A stretch of DNA of 62,172 bases from Prevotella illustrans (lineage in GTDB: Bacteria > Bacteroidota > Bacteroidia > Bacteroidales > Bacteroidaceae): the NCBI RefSeq assembly GCF_017426725.1, contig NZ_JAERMS010000014.1, positions 1 through 62,172 on the forward strand, written 5' to 3'. The position numbers were made by a program, and so were the translations under genes. Below the pieces are notes generated by a model, which was not told the origin of the DNA, made no database searches, and worked only from the letters and a program-made list of their open reading frames with translations. Every line of letters begins with the position of its first letter. The stretch's first letter is position 1. This document shows, piece by piece, positions 1 through 7,851 of the stretch.

Positions 1-309
1 TCCTTATGTCCTAAAACTGCATGAAAGCTCTTTTATTAGCTTTGTCACTTGTAAACCTGTCCCCACTAATTTTCTACTGACCCGAGATTTGGGGTTATTC
101 CATCTGCGCGTATGATTAATATAAAAAGTACAAAACATTCAAAAATACTTCTTTTTGGATAACTTTTTATAATATTATTTTATTAACTTTGCCAATTCTT
201 TTAATAGCACTTACTTGTAACTTATTGATTATTTGATATTTATACATAACGCCTTATTAAGAGATTCGAGTGAAAGTGTACAAAAATGGAAAACTTATAA
301 GCAATAGCA
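1..309. other. Left-edge intergenic region, nrdA upstream region
   Basis: No gene is visible. The first bases carry a TTATGTCC motif like the short repeats at 39636-39833 and at the right edge. A Bacteroidetes-type -7 box TAACTTTG is seen at 184-191, about 120 bases before nrdA, but no well-spaced TTG -33 element accompanies it. I could not find a convincing NrdR box pair or a riboswitch. Confidence 0.5.
184..191 (+). promoter_or_regulatory. Probable -7 promoter element for nrdAB
   Basis: TAACTTTG fits the Bacteroidetes -7 consensus TAnnTTTG. The region upstream is AT-rich, but the nearest TTG is about 26 bases away, outside the usual 19-20 spacing, so only the -7 half is supported. Confidence 0.45.
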
Positions 310-2832
310 ATGGAAATAATCAAACGCAATGGCGAAGCGGAAGTTTACAATAACAGAAAGATAGCCATAGCCATACGGAAGAGTTTCGGCAGCACAGACA
401 AGGAGGTTTCCGACGCGGAGATAGCCGAAATGGTAGCCGAAGTGGAGCAGCTCATTACCGACAATCCGACCCTGCGCACAGTAGAGGATATTCAGAATCA
501 AGTGGAGAAGTGTCTCATGGCACACGGCTACTACGAGGAAGCCAAGAACTACATCCTTTTCCGCTTCCGGCGGAACGAGCAGCGCAAGGCTGTCAACGAG
601 ATTGCCGCTGCCGTCGGTGACAGTCGGCTGGCCAACGTGCTGCACGAGGTGGCCCGCGAATACCGCGAACGGGCCTACAGCATGGTCACGCTGCAAGAGA
701 AGTTCGCGAGTTTCTGCAAGCCGGGCATGCCCCGCAAGGAGGCCATCGAAGCCCTCATCAAGGCTGCCGTAGAACTGACGACACCCGAGGCGCCGGCCTG
801 GGAGATGATTTCCGCGCGCATACTTTCTTATTATGCCGAGCAGAAAGTCGGCTCGTTGGAGGAAGAACTGGCCATCGACGGTTTCTATGCCAAACTGAAA
901 TACTTGACGGCGGAAGGCCTCTACGGCGATTATATCCTGGAGAACTATACGGAAGAAGAAATCGACGAGGCCGCGACACTGCTATGTCCTGAGCGCGACA
1001 AGCTGCTGAACTATTCCGGTCTCGACCTGTTGCTGAAGCGCTATGTCATCAAGACCTACGCGGGCAAGCCGTTGGAACGCGTGCAGGAGATGTTTCTCGG
1101 CATAGCGCTCCACCTGGCCATGCCCGAGCGAAAAGACAAGCGGCTCATGTGGGTGGGGCGTATCTACGATTTGCTGAGCCGGTTGGAGGTGACCATGGCG
1201 ACACCGACGCTCTCCAACGCCCGCAAACCCAATCATCAGCTGTCGAGTTGTTTCATCGACACCGTGCCCGACAGCTTAGACGGAATCTACCGCAGTCTGG
1301 ACAACTTCTCGCAAGTGAGCAAGTTCGGAGGCGGCATGGGCCTGTACTTTGGCAAGGTACGGGCCACGGGCGGCAACATCCGCGGCTTCAAAGGCGTGGC
1401 TGGCGGCGTCATCCGGTGGATGAAATTGGTCAATGATACGGCTGTGGCCGTAGATCAGTTGGGCATGCGTCAGGGAGCCGTGGCGGTCTATCTGGACGCG
1501 TGGCACAAGGACTTGCCCGAGTTTCTGCAACTTCGCACGAATAATGGCGACGACCGCATGAAGGCGCACGACATCTTTCCGGCCGTGTGTTATCCCGATC
1601 TCTTCTGGCGGATGGCCGAAGAAGACCTCAACCAGAACTGGCATCTCTTTTGCCCGAACGAAATCATGCGGCTGAAAGGCTATTGTCTGGAGGACTGCTA
1701 CGGCGAGGAATGGGAACGGAAATATCTCGACTGCGTGCGCGATCACCGGCTTTCGCGCCGCGTCATCAGCGTGAAGGACATCGTGAGGCTGGTGTTGCGG
1801 TCGGCCGTCGAGACCGGAACGCCGTTCACTTTCAACCGCGACACGGTGAACCGTGCCAATCCCAACGGCCACAAAGGCATGATTTACTGTTCCAACCTCT
1901 GTACGGAGATAGCCCAGAACATGGCCCCCATTGAGAGCGTTTCAAAGACGGTGGAGACCAAGGACGGCGACACGGTGGTGGTGACGACCACCCGTCCGGG
2001 CGAGTTTGTGGTGTGCAACCTGGCCAGTCTGTCGCTCGGTCGTCTGCCACTGGAAGATGAGGAGCAGATGAAAGAGAAGGTTGCCACGGTGGTCCGCGCC
2101 CTTGACAACGTCATCAGTCTCAACTTCTACCCCTTGCCTTACGCCCGCATCACCAATCGGCGTTACCATTCCATCGGCCTGGGTGTCAGCGGCTATCACC
2201 ACGCCCTGGCCAAACGGCACGTCAAGTGGGAGAGCGACGAACACCTGACGTTGATGGATAAGGTGTTCGAAACCATCAACCGGGCGGCTATTTTGGCCAG
2301 TTCGGAACTGGCGAAGGAGAAAGGCAGCTACGAGTTTTTCGAGGGTAGCGACTGGCAGACGGGCGCTTATTTCGACAAACGCGGCTATACCGGCCCCGAA
2401 TGGCAGGCCGTGCGCGAGACCGTGGCCCGCCAAGGCATGCGCAACGCCTACCTGCTGGCTGTGGCGCCGACGAGCAGCACGAGCATCATCGCCGGCACGA
2501 CGGCAGGCCTGGATCCTGTCATGAAACGCTTCTTCCTGGAAGAAAAGAAAGGAAGCATGCTGCCGCGTGTGGCGCCCGAACTGTCGGACGAGACCTACTG
2601 GATGTACAAAAGCGCCTATCTGATTGACCAGAAGTGGAGCGTCAGGGCAGCAGGTGTCCGCCAACGTCACATCGACCAGGCCCAAAGCATGAATCTCTAT
2701 ATCACCAACGACTTCACCATGCGCCAGGTGCTCGACCTCTATCTCTTGGCTTGGAAAAGCGGCGTGAAGACTATTTACTACGTGCGAAGCAAATCGTTGG
2801 AGGTAGAAGAGTGCGAGAGCTGCGCTTCGTAA
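310..2832 (+). CDS. nrdA: Class Ia ribonucleoside-diphosphate reductase, alpha (catalytic) subunit
   Basis: Reduces ribonucleoside diphosphates to deoxyribonucleotides in the cytoplasm, using a radical delivered by the beta subunit. The 840-residue protein starts with an ATP-cone allosteric domain (residues 1-90, opening MEIIKRNG). The catalytic barrel follows, with the expected cysteines: C314 in SSCFIDT and C569 in VVCNLAS form the redox pair, and C531 in NLCTEI is the thiyl site with N529 and E533 beside it. The C-terminal CESC pair (C835, C838) is the shuttle dithiol that hands electrons from thioredoxin or glutaredoxin. nrdB follows after 33 bases, so the two form an operon. Everything needed for activity is visible; the call rests on motifs and length. 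Confidence 0.97.
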   Translation: MEIIKRNGEAEVYNNRKIAIAIRKSFGSTDKEVSDAEIAEMVAEVEQLITDNPTLRTVEDIQNQVEKCLMAHGYYEEAKNYILFRFRRNEQRKAVNEIAAAVGDSRLANVLHEVAREYRERAYSMVTLQEKFASFCKPGMPRKEAIEALIKAAVELTTPEAPAWEMISARILSYYAEQKVGSLEEELAIDGFYAKLKYLTAEGLYGDYILENYTEEEIDEAATLLCPERDKLLNYSGLDLLLKRYVIKTYAGKPLERVQEMFLGIALHLAMPERKDKRLMWVGRIYDLLSRLEVTMATPTLSNARKPNHQLSSCFIDTVPDSLDGIYRSLDNFSQVSKFGGGMGLYFGKVRATGGNIRGFKGVAGGVIRWMKLVNDTAVAVDQLGMRQGAVAVYLDAWHKDLPEFLQLRTNNGDDRMKAHDIFPAVCYPDLFWRMAEEDLNQNWHLFCPNEIMRLKGYCLEDCYGEEWERKYLDCVRDHRLSRRVISVKDIVRLVLRSAVETGTPFTFNRDTVNRANPNGHKGMIYCSNLCTEIAQNMAPIESVSKTVETKDGDTVVVTTTRPGEFVVCNLASLSLGRLPLEDEEQMKEKVATVVRALDNVISLNFYPLPYARITNRRYHSIGLGVSGYHHALAKRHVKWESDEHLTLMDKVFETINRAAILASSELAKEKGSYEFFEGSDWQTGAYFDKRGYTGPEWQAVRETVARQGMRNAYLLAVAPTSSTSIIAGTTAGLDPVMKRFFLEEKKGSMLPRVAPELSDETYWMYKSAYLIDQKWSVRAAGVRQRHIDQAQSMNLYITNDFTMRQVLDLYLLAWKSGVKTIYYVRSKSLEVEECESCAS

Positions 2833-2865
2833 TCCTCAACTACCGAACTTTAAAAAAACGAAACA

Positions 2866-3912
2866 ATGGAAAATCAACTGAAAAGAAATACGCTTTTCAA
2901 TCCGTCGGGCGACATCGACCTGCGCTTGAGAAGAATGATAGGTGGCAATACGACCAACCTGAACGATTTCAACAATATGAAATACGCCTGGGTGAGCGAC
3001 TGGTATCGGCAGGCTATGAACAACTTCTGGATTCCGGAAGAGATTAACCTGTCGCAGGATTTCAAGGATTATCCGCGGCTGGACCGGGCAGAACGCACGG
3101 CCTACGACAAGATATTGAGTTTTCTGGTCTTCCTCGACTCGCTGCAAAGCAACAATCTGCCGGCCGTGAGCGAGTATATCACTGCCAATGAGGTGAACCT
3201 CTGCCTGCATATTCAGGCCTTTCAAGAATGTGTGCACAGTCAGAGCTACAGCTATATGCTCGACACAATTTGCAGTCCGGAGGAGCGCAACGACATTCTC
3301 TATCAATGGAAAACCGACGAACACCTGCTCAGACGTAATCAGTTCATCGGCGACTGCTACAACGAGTTCCACGAGAAGCGCGACAAGTTCAGCCTGATGA
3401 AGACACTCATTGCCAATTTCATCCTCGAAGGTATCTACTTCTACAGCGGCTTCATGTTCTTTTATAATCTCAGCCGCAACGGCAAGATGTCGGGCTCGGC
3501 ACAGGAAATACGCTACATCAACCGTGACGAGAACACCCATCTGTGGCTCTTCCGCAGTATCATTCTGGAACTGAAGAAGGAGGAACCCGATATGTTCACG
3601 CCCGAGAAGGTGAAGGTTTATGAAGACATGATGCGCGAAGGTGTGCGTCAGGAGATAGCTTGGGGCCAGTATGTCATCGGCGACGACGTGCAGGGACTCA
3701 ACCGCCGGATGGTTTCCGACTACATCCGCTATCTGGGCAACCTGCGTTGGTCGGGCCTCGGCTTCGGTTTCCTGTATGAAGACAACCGCAAGGAACCTGA
3801 GAATATGAAGTGGGTGAGCCAGTATTCCAATGCCAATATGGTGAAGACAGACTTCTTCGAGGCCAAGAGTACGGCCTACGCCAAGAGTACCGCGCTGATA
3901 GACGACTTATGA
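2866..3912 (+). CDS. nrdB: Class Ia ribonucleotide reductase, beta (radical) subunit
   Basis: Houses the diiron-tyrosyl radical that starts catalysis in NrdA. The 348-residue ferritin-like helical protein shows the ligand pattern of the family: D in FLDSLQ, E and H in QECVHSQSY, and E/H in the later IxxDENTHLW segment. The Y of HSQSY matches the radical tyrosine of E. coli NrdB, so this is a tyrosyl-radical enzyme rather than a Tyr-less class Ic form. It lies 33 bases after nrdA and converges with the sirtuin gene, whose stop is 10 bases away. Confidence 0.96.
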   Translation: MENQLKRNTLFNPSGDIDLRLRRMIGGNTTNLNDFNNMKYAWVSDWYRQAMNNFWIPEEINLSQDFKDYPRLDRAERTAYDKILSFLVFLDSLQSNNLPAVSEYITANEVNLCLHIQAFQECVHSQSYSYMLDTICSPEERNDILYQWKTDEHLLRRNQFIGDCYNEFHEKRDKFSLMKTLIANFILEGIYFYSGFMFFYNLSRNGKMSGSAQEIRYINRDENTHLWLFRSIILELKKEEPDMFTPEKVKVYEDMMREGVRQEIAWGQYVIGDDVQGLNRRMVSDYIRYLGNLRWSGLGFGFLYEDNRKEPENMKWVSQYSNANMVKTDFFEAKSTAYAKSTALIDDL

Positions 3913-3922
3913 CCGAGTGGTA

Positions 3923-4630
3923 TCAATCGCGTTGCCGTCGGAGGATGTCTGCCAGTTCGCGCATGCCCTGACTGGCGCCTTGCTGTATGAAACGCACTTG
4001 CTGACGGCTGTTGGCCATGATGGGGTCGGGATCTATCAGATAAACGGGTACGCCCGGACGTGTATATCGTAGCAGTCCTGCGGCCGGATAGACATTGAGC
4101 GAGGTGCCGATGACGACGAAGATGTCGGCCTCCTGCACTTGTTGTGCGGCCGGTTCGATCATAGGGACGCTCTCTCCAAAGAAAACGATATAGGGACGGA
4201 GCAGCGAACCGTCGGCAGCCAGACTGCCCGGTGTCACTTGACAGTTGTCTTCGGTCAGGTCGACGACGTACTTGGGATTATAAGGATCACGACTGGAGCA
4301 GACTTTCGTAAGTTCGCCGTGCAAGTGGATGACATGCTCCGAACCGGCCCGCTCGTGCAGGTTGTCTACATTTTGCGTGACGACCGTCACGTCGAAGCAG
4401 TCTTGCAGACCGGCCACGAGACGATGACCTTCGTTGGGTTGAGCCTGATAGAGCTTTTTGCGGAGCGTGTTGTAGAAGTTGGTGACAAGTGTCGGGTCTG
4501 CTTCCCAGCCTTCGTGTGAAGCCACTTGCTCGACGGGATAATTCTCCCAGAGTCCATCTGCGCCTCTAAATGTCTTGAAACCGCTTTCAACCGACATGCC
4601 GGCACCGGTAAGAAAAACAAGCTTTTTCAT
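3923..4630 (-). CDS. Sir2-family NAD-dependent protein deacylase, without the zinc-binding cysteines
   Basis: Removes acyl groups from lysines using NAD. Numbered from the start chosen here (236 residues), GAG at 9-11, TQNVD at 85-89 and the catalytic H104 of HLHGEL mark the sirtuin Rossmann core. The four-cysteine zinc knuckle that normally follows the HG motif is absent; only C111 and C130 remain in that stretch. The YxxR acyl-selectivity motif of class III sirtuins reads Y-N-T-L, so desuccinylase activity is uncertain. I chose the internal ATG (MKKLVFL) because an upstream ATG at 4654 would overlap a TATTTTTG -7 box at 4652-4659. Converges with nrdB. Confidence 0.88.
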   Translation of the reverse strand: MKKLVFLTGAGMSVESGFKTFRGADGLWENYPVEQVASHEGWEADPTLVTNFYNTLRKKLYQAQPNEGHRLVAGLQDCFDVTVVTQNVDNLHERAGSEHVIHLHGELTKVCSSRDPYNPKYVVDLTEDNCQVTPGSLAADGSLLRPYIVFFGESVPMIEPAAQQVQEADIFVVIGTSLNVYPAAGLLRYTRPGVPVYLIDPDPIMANSRQQVRFIQQGASQGMRELADILRRQRD

Positions 4631-4651
4631 AAGTATAAGTATTGATAAAGA

Positions 4652-4659
4652 CAAAAATA
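4652..4659 (-). promoter_or_regulatory. Probable -7 promoter element for the sirtuin gene
   Basis: TATTTTTG on the minus strand matches TAnnTTTG. It would start transcription about 15 bases before the ATG at 4630, which argues against the longer reading frame. No clear -33 TTG at the normal distance. Confidence 0.4.
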
Positions 4660-4713
4660 CGATTTTTTTGTGATAGCCATATCGGTGCTATGCCTAAAAT
4701 AGATTAATTTATT

Positions 4714-4743
4714 TTGTTCTGTTCAATAATTAAATTATCTTTG
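4714..4743 (+). promoter_or_regulatory. Promoter of the FKBP gene cluster
   Basis: TTG at 4714-4716, 19-base spacer, TATCTTTG at 4736-4743: a full match to the Bacteroidetes housekeeping promoter, 56 bases before the first FKBP start codon. Confidence 0.8.
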
Positions 4744-4799
4744 CAGCGTTTTAAAACATGATTTTAAAATAGTTGATTTATAATTATTAAATAAATTTT

Positions 4800-5384
4800 A
4801 TGGATAAAGTAAGTTACGCTTTAGGTCTCGGTATTGGCCGGCAACTGTCGCAGATGGGTGCGACGGAAATCGTAGCCGATGATTTCGCGCAAGCCATTAA
4901 GGATGTTATCGCAGGCGCGGAACTCAAGCTCTCTGACAGTGAAGCGCAAACCATCGTTAATAAATTCTTTGAAGAAAAGCAAGCCGCGCAGGCTGGTACA
5001 GCCAAGGCTGAAGGTGAAAACTTCCTGGCTGAGAACGCCAAGAAAGAAGGTGTTGTCGTGCTCCCCAGCGGCTTGCAATATCAAGTATTGAAAGAAGGGA
5101 CGGGTAAACAGCCTAAAGCAACTGATCAGGTGGAGTGTCATTATGAAGGTACGCTGATCAACGGGCAGATTTTCGACAGTTCTTACCAACGCGGACAGGC
5201 CGCTACTTTTGGCTTGAATCAGGTGATAGCCGGTTGGACTGAAGGCGTGCAGCTCATGAAAGAAGGAGCCAAATATCGTTTCTTCATACCTTACAACCTG
5301 GCTTACGGTGAGCGAGGAGCAGGCCAAAGTATTCCTCCCTACGCAGCGCTCATCTTCGACGTAGAGCTGTTGGCTGTCAAGTAA
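4800..5384 (+). CDS. FKBP-type peptidyl-prolyl cis-trans isomerase, cytoplasmic (paralog 1 of 3)
   Basis: Catalyses cis-trans isomerisation of prolyl bonds and probably acts as a folding helper. The 194 residues comprise an N-terminal FKBP_N/Mip-like dimerisation helix region (1-75, beginning DKVSYALGLGIG) and a C-terminal FKBP fold (about 85-194) with HYEGTL, FDSSY, GWTEG and PYNLAYGERGAG motifs. There is no signal peptide, unlike its two downstream neighbours, so it should stay in the cytoplasm. Preceded by a full promoter; the next FKBP gene starts 36 bases after its stop. Confidence 0.93.
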   Translation: MDKVSYALGLGIGRQLSQMGATEIVADDFAQAIKDVIAGAELKLSDSEAQTIVNKFFEEKQAAQAGTAKAEGENFLAENAKKEGVVVLPSGLQYQVLKEGTGKQPKATDQVECHYEGTLINGQIFDSSYQRGQAATFGLNQVIAGWTEGVQLMKEGAKYRFFIPYNLAYGERGAGQSIPPYAALIFDVELLAVK

Positions 5385-5420
5385 CAACGAACAATAATCA
5401 TTAAAACATACGCTTAATAA

Positions 5421-6293
5421 ATGAAAAAACTTGTAATTGTAGCCACAATGGCTATCGCTGCCGTAACCTTTATGTCGTGCGGCAATTCAACCCCTAAGGC
5501 TGATTTGAAGAATGATGTCGACTCGATGAGTTATGCCATGGGCTATTCACAGACACAAGGTCTGAAAGAATATCTCGTTGGTCGTATGCAGATCGACACG
5601 ACTTACATGGATGAGTTTATCAAAGGTTTGAATGTTGGCGCTTCAGCAGGTGACGATAAGAAGAAAGCAGCTTACTATGCCGGTATTCAGATTGGTCAGC
5701 AAATCTCTAACCAGATGGTTAAGGGCATTAATTCCGAGGTGTTCGGCGCAGACTCTACAAAGAGTATTTCTCTGAAGAACTTCCTTGCCGGTTTCGCTGC
5801 AGGTACAACAGGTAAAGGTACGGTGAAGATGACAATGGAAGAGGCGATGAAGATTGCGCAAACAAAGATGTCGCAAATCAAAGCTAAATCCATGGAGAAG
5901 CAATATGGCGCCAACAAGGCCGCCGGCGAAAAGTTCCTGAAAGACAATGCCAAGAAGCCGGGTGTAAAGACCATGCCCTCTGGTTTGCAGTATAAAGTCA
6001 TCAAGGTGGGTAATGGCCCAATGCCTAAAGATACGTCTATGGTAGTGGTTAACTATGAAGGTAAAACTATCGATGGTAAGGTTTTTGACAGCTCTTATAC
6101 CAATAAGAAGCCGGTTACCATGCGTGTCAACCAGGTAATTCCAGGTTGGACCGAAGCTTTGTTACATATGCCTGCTGGTTCTTCATGGGAAGTTTATATA
6201 CCCCAGAACTTGGCTTATGGTGAGCGTGAGGCCGGTCAAATCAAGCCATTCTCTACTTTGATCTTCAAGATCGAATTGCTTGAAGTGAAATAA
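5421..6293 (+). CDS. FKBP-type peptidyl-prolyl cis-trans isomerase lipoprotein (paralog 2 of 3)
   Basis: Folding helper anchored in the envelope. The first 20 residues form an SPII signal with lipobox FMSC, so the mature protein begins at Cys20. The FKBP_N helical domain (about 30-175) begins with the DVDSMSYAMGYS repeat motif, and the FKBP fold (about 185-290) contains NYEGKTIDG, FDSSYTN and GWTEALLHMP. At 290 residues it is longer than paralog 1 because of the signal peptide and a longer dimerisation region. Second gene of a three-gene cluster; the next gene starts 13 bases downstream. Confidence 0.93.
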   Translation: MKKLVIVATMAIAAVTFMSCGNSTPKADLKNDVDSMSYAMGYSQTQGLKEYLVGRMQIDTTYMDEFIKGLNVGASAGDDKKKAAYYAGIQIGQQISNQMVKGINSEVFGADSTKSISLKNFLAGFAAGTTGKGTVKMTMEEAMKIAQTKMSQIKAKSMEKQYGANKAAGEKFLKDNAKKPGVKTMPSGLQYKVIKVGNGPMPKDTSMVVVNYEGKTIDGKVFDSSYTNKKPVTMRVNQVIPGWTEALLHMPAGSSWEVYIPQNLAYGEREAGQIKPFSTLIFKIELLEVK

Positions 6294-6306
6294 GACTTTT
6301 CTGTAG

Positions 6307-7209
6307 ATGAAGAAGTTTTTTGTTTTTCTGATATTATCCTTGGCCGTTGCCCAGCTTGGACTGCAGGCCAAGGATATTAAAAAAGTAAAACTACCCGAGA
6401 AATCAAAGGAGTTGAAGCTTGTAACAAAGGCAGATTCGTTGAGCTATGCCGCCGGCGTTACCATGACCAATGGCCTGCGTCCGTTTCTGGAGCAGCAGCT
6501 AAAAGTAGATACCAACTACATGGAGGCTTTCAATAGGGGCTTTGCGGAGGCTCGTGTTAAGATGGGTGACAAAGAATTTGACGCCTATCTGGCTGGTTTA
6601 CGCGTAGCGCAAATGATTGCTCCGCAAGTAGAAAAGATGGCCCAAGACTTGAGTGCGGCTTCGGTTAGCTTGAATACGAAGATTTTCGACGAGGCCTTTT
6701 TAACCGCCGCTTCAGCGAAACCGACTCTCTTGCAAAGAGATTCAGCCGACAAAATGTTCCGTTCGGCTGTCGAAGCTGCAGCCGAAGCCGCTTCTGCCGC
6801 CTATAAGCAGAGCAACGAACAATGGTTGAAGGACAATGCGACCAAGGCCGATGTGAAGACAACGGCCAGCGGATTGCAATATAAGGTGATAAAGGCCGGT
6901 AACGGCCCCATGCCGAAAGCGACGGATCGGGTGACCGTGAAGTATGCCGGAAAAACCATTGACGGTGTTGAATTTGACAGTAGTTACAAGCGTAATCCAC
7001 AGACGACGACCTTTGGTTGTGGCGAAGTGATCAAGGGATGGACCGAGGCGCTTATGATGATGCCGGTTGGCAGTAAGTGGGAAATCTATATTCCACAAGA
7101 ACTGGCTTATGGCAATAGACAAGCCGGACAGATCAAACCTTATTCAACTTTGATTTTCACAGTAGAGTTAGTGGGTATTGAGAAGCCTGCTGAAAAAGCA
7201 AATAAGTAA
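6307..7209 (+). CDS. FKBP-type peptidyl-prolyl cis-trans isomerase, secreted (paralog 3 of 3)
   Basis: Same architecture as the preceding gene, but the signal peptide (MKKFFVFLILSLA, ending LGLQA) has no lipobox cysteine, so it should be a soluble periplasmic protein. FKBP_N region about 45-175, with KADSLSYAAGV repeating the start of the helical domain of its neighbours; FKBP fold about 185-290 with KYAGKTIDG, FDSSYKR and GWTEALMMMP. It ends with a short lysine-rich tail (EKPAEKANK). Last gene of the cluster; a strong hairpin terminator follows at 7232-7270. Confidence 0.92.
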   Translation: MKKFFVFLILSLAVAQLGLQAKDIKKVKLPEKSKELKLVTKADSLSYAAGVTMTNGLRPFLEQQLKVDTNYMEAFNRGFAEARVKMGDKEFDAYLAGLRVAQMIAPQVEKMAQDLSAASVSLNTKIFDEAFLTAASAKPTLLQRDSADKMFRSAVEAAAEAASAAYKQSNEQWLKDNATKADVKTTASGLQYKVIKAGNGPMPKATDRVTVKYAGKTIDGVEFDSSYKRNPQTTTFGCGEVIKGWTEALMMMPVGSKWEIYIPQELAYGNRQAGQIKPYSTLIFTVELVGIEKPAEKANK

Positions 7210-7231
7210 AACTTAAATAATTGAAATTGAC

Positions 7232-7270
7232 AAAATGCGCGGAAAACGAAAGTTTTTTTGCGCATTTTTG
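7232..7270 (+). terminator. Rho-independent terminator after the FKBP cluster
   Basis: AAAATGCGC (7232-7240) pairs with GCGCATTTT (7260-7268); a second inner helix AAAAC-GAAA-GTTTT extends the stem. The outer arm ends in a T-run followed by TTG. Confidence 0.8.
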
Positions 7271-7301
7271 TTGTTTATATCATTTATAATCTCTATTTTT
7301 G
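7271..7301 (+). promoter_or_regulatory. Promoter of the Lrp-family gene
   Basis: TTG at 7271-7273, 20-base spacer, TATTTTTG at 7294-7301. It begins directly after the FKBP terminator and lies 46 bases before the start codon. Confidence 0.75.
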
Positions 7302-7347
7302 CTTCATTCATTTAATCTCCTGCATTGAATCCTAACATTATTTATAC

Positions 7348-7815
7348 ATGGATAAGATTGACAATCTGGATAAAAAAATCCTAAACATACTCTCAAAAAA
7401 CGCACGCATCCCATTTAAGGATGTAGCTGCGGAGTGCAATGTATCACGCGCCGCCATTCATCAACGTGTACAACACCTCGTGGAAGGAGGCGTCATTACA
7501 GGCAGCGGATTTGATATCAACCCCAAGAGTTTGGGCTATTCGACATGCACTTATGTGGGATTGAACTTGGAGCGAGGCAGTATGTATAAAGATGTGGTAG
7601 AACGCTTGGATCAGATTCCCGAAGTGGTAGAATGTCATTTCACGACCGGTCCTTACACCATGTTGGTGAAGCTCTACGCCAAGGACAATGAACAACTGAT
7701 GAATTTGCTCAACGGCCGGTTGCAGGAAATACCTGGCGTGGTGAGCACCGAAACCCTTATTTCGCTGGAACAAAGTATTAAACGTGAGATTCCGGTGGTG
7801 ATTACAGATAGATAA
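7348..7815 (+). CDS. Lrp/AsnC-family transcriptional regulator
   Basis: DNA-binding regulator of the feast/famine class, which usually senses an amino acid or small metabolite. The 155 residues hold a winged helix-turn-helix (about 5-60; recognition region NVSRAAIHQRV) and a RAM/AsnC effector-binding domain (about 70-150). The GPYTMLVKLYA segment is typical of the RAM ligand-contact sheet. The gene has its own promoter and lies 36 bases upstream of the GATase-M19 fusion, with no terminator other than a small hairpin. It may therefore be co-transcribed with, and regulate, the two peptide-metabolism genes downstream; the effector is not known. Confidence 0.93.
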   Translation: MDKIDNLDKKILNILSKNARIPFKDVAAECNVSRAAIHQRVQHLVEGGVITGSGFDINPKSLGYSTCTYVGLNLERGSMYKDVVERLDQIPEVVECHFTTGPYTMLVKLYAKDNEQLMNLLNGRLQEIPGVVSTETLISLEQSIKREIPVVITDR

Positions 7816-7828
7816 AGCTTCGTATTAG

Positions 7829-7850
7829 CCCTCTGTTAGGAGGGATTTCT
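7829..7850 (+). promoter_or_regulatory. Hairpin covering the ribosome binding site of the GATase-M19 fusion
   Basis: CCCTCT (7829-7834) can pair with GGAGGG (7839-7844) around a GTTA tetraloop. The 3' arm is the strong Shine-Dalgarno sequence (GGAGG, about 8 bases before the ATG at 7852), so the helix would hide it. The structure is plain in the sequence; its role in control is inferred. Confidence 0.45.
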
Positions 7851-7851
7851 T

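Noticed and set aside
1..309. Possible riboswitch or NrdR boxes ahead of nrdA
   Set aside because: I looked for a cobalamin-type conserved core and for paired NrdR boxes and found neither; only a -7 promoter box is convincing.
1942..2685. 247-residue open frame opposite nrdA
   Set aside because: It shadows the conserved nrdA core and shows no recognisable motif or promoter.
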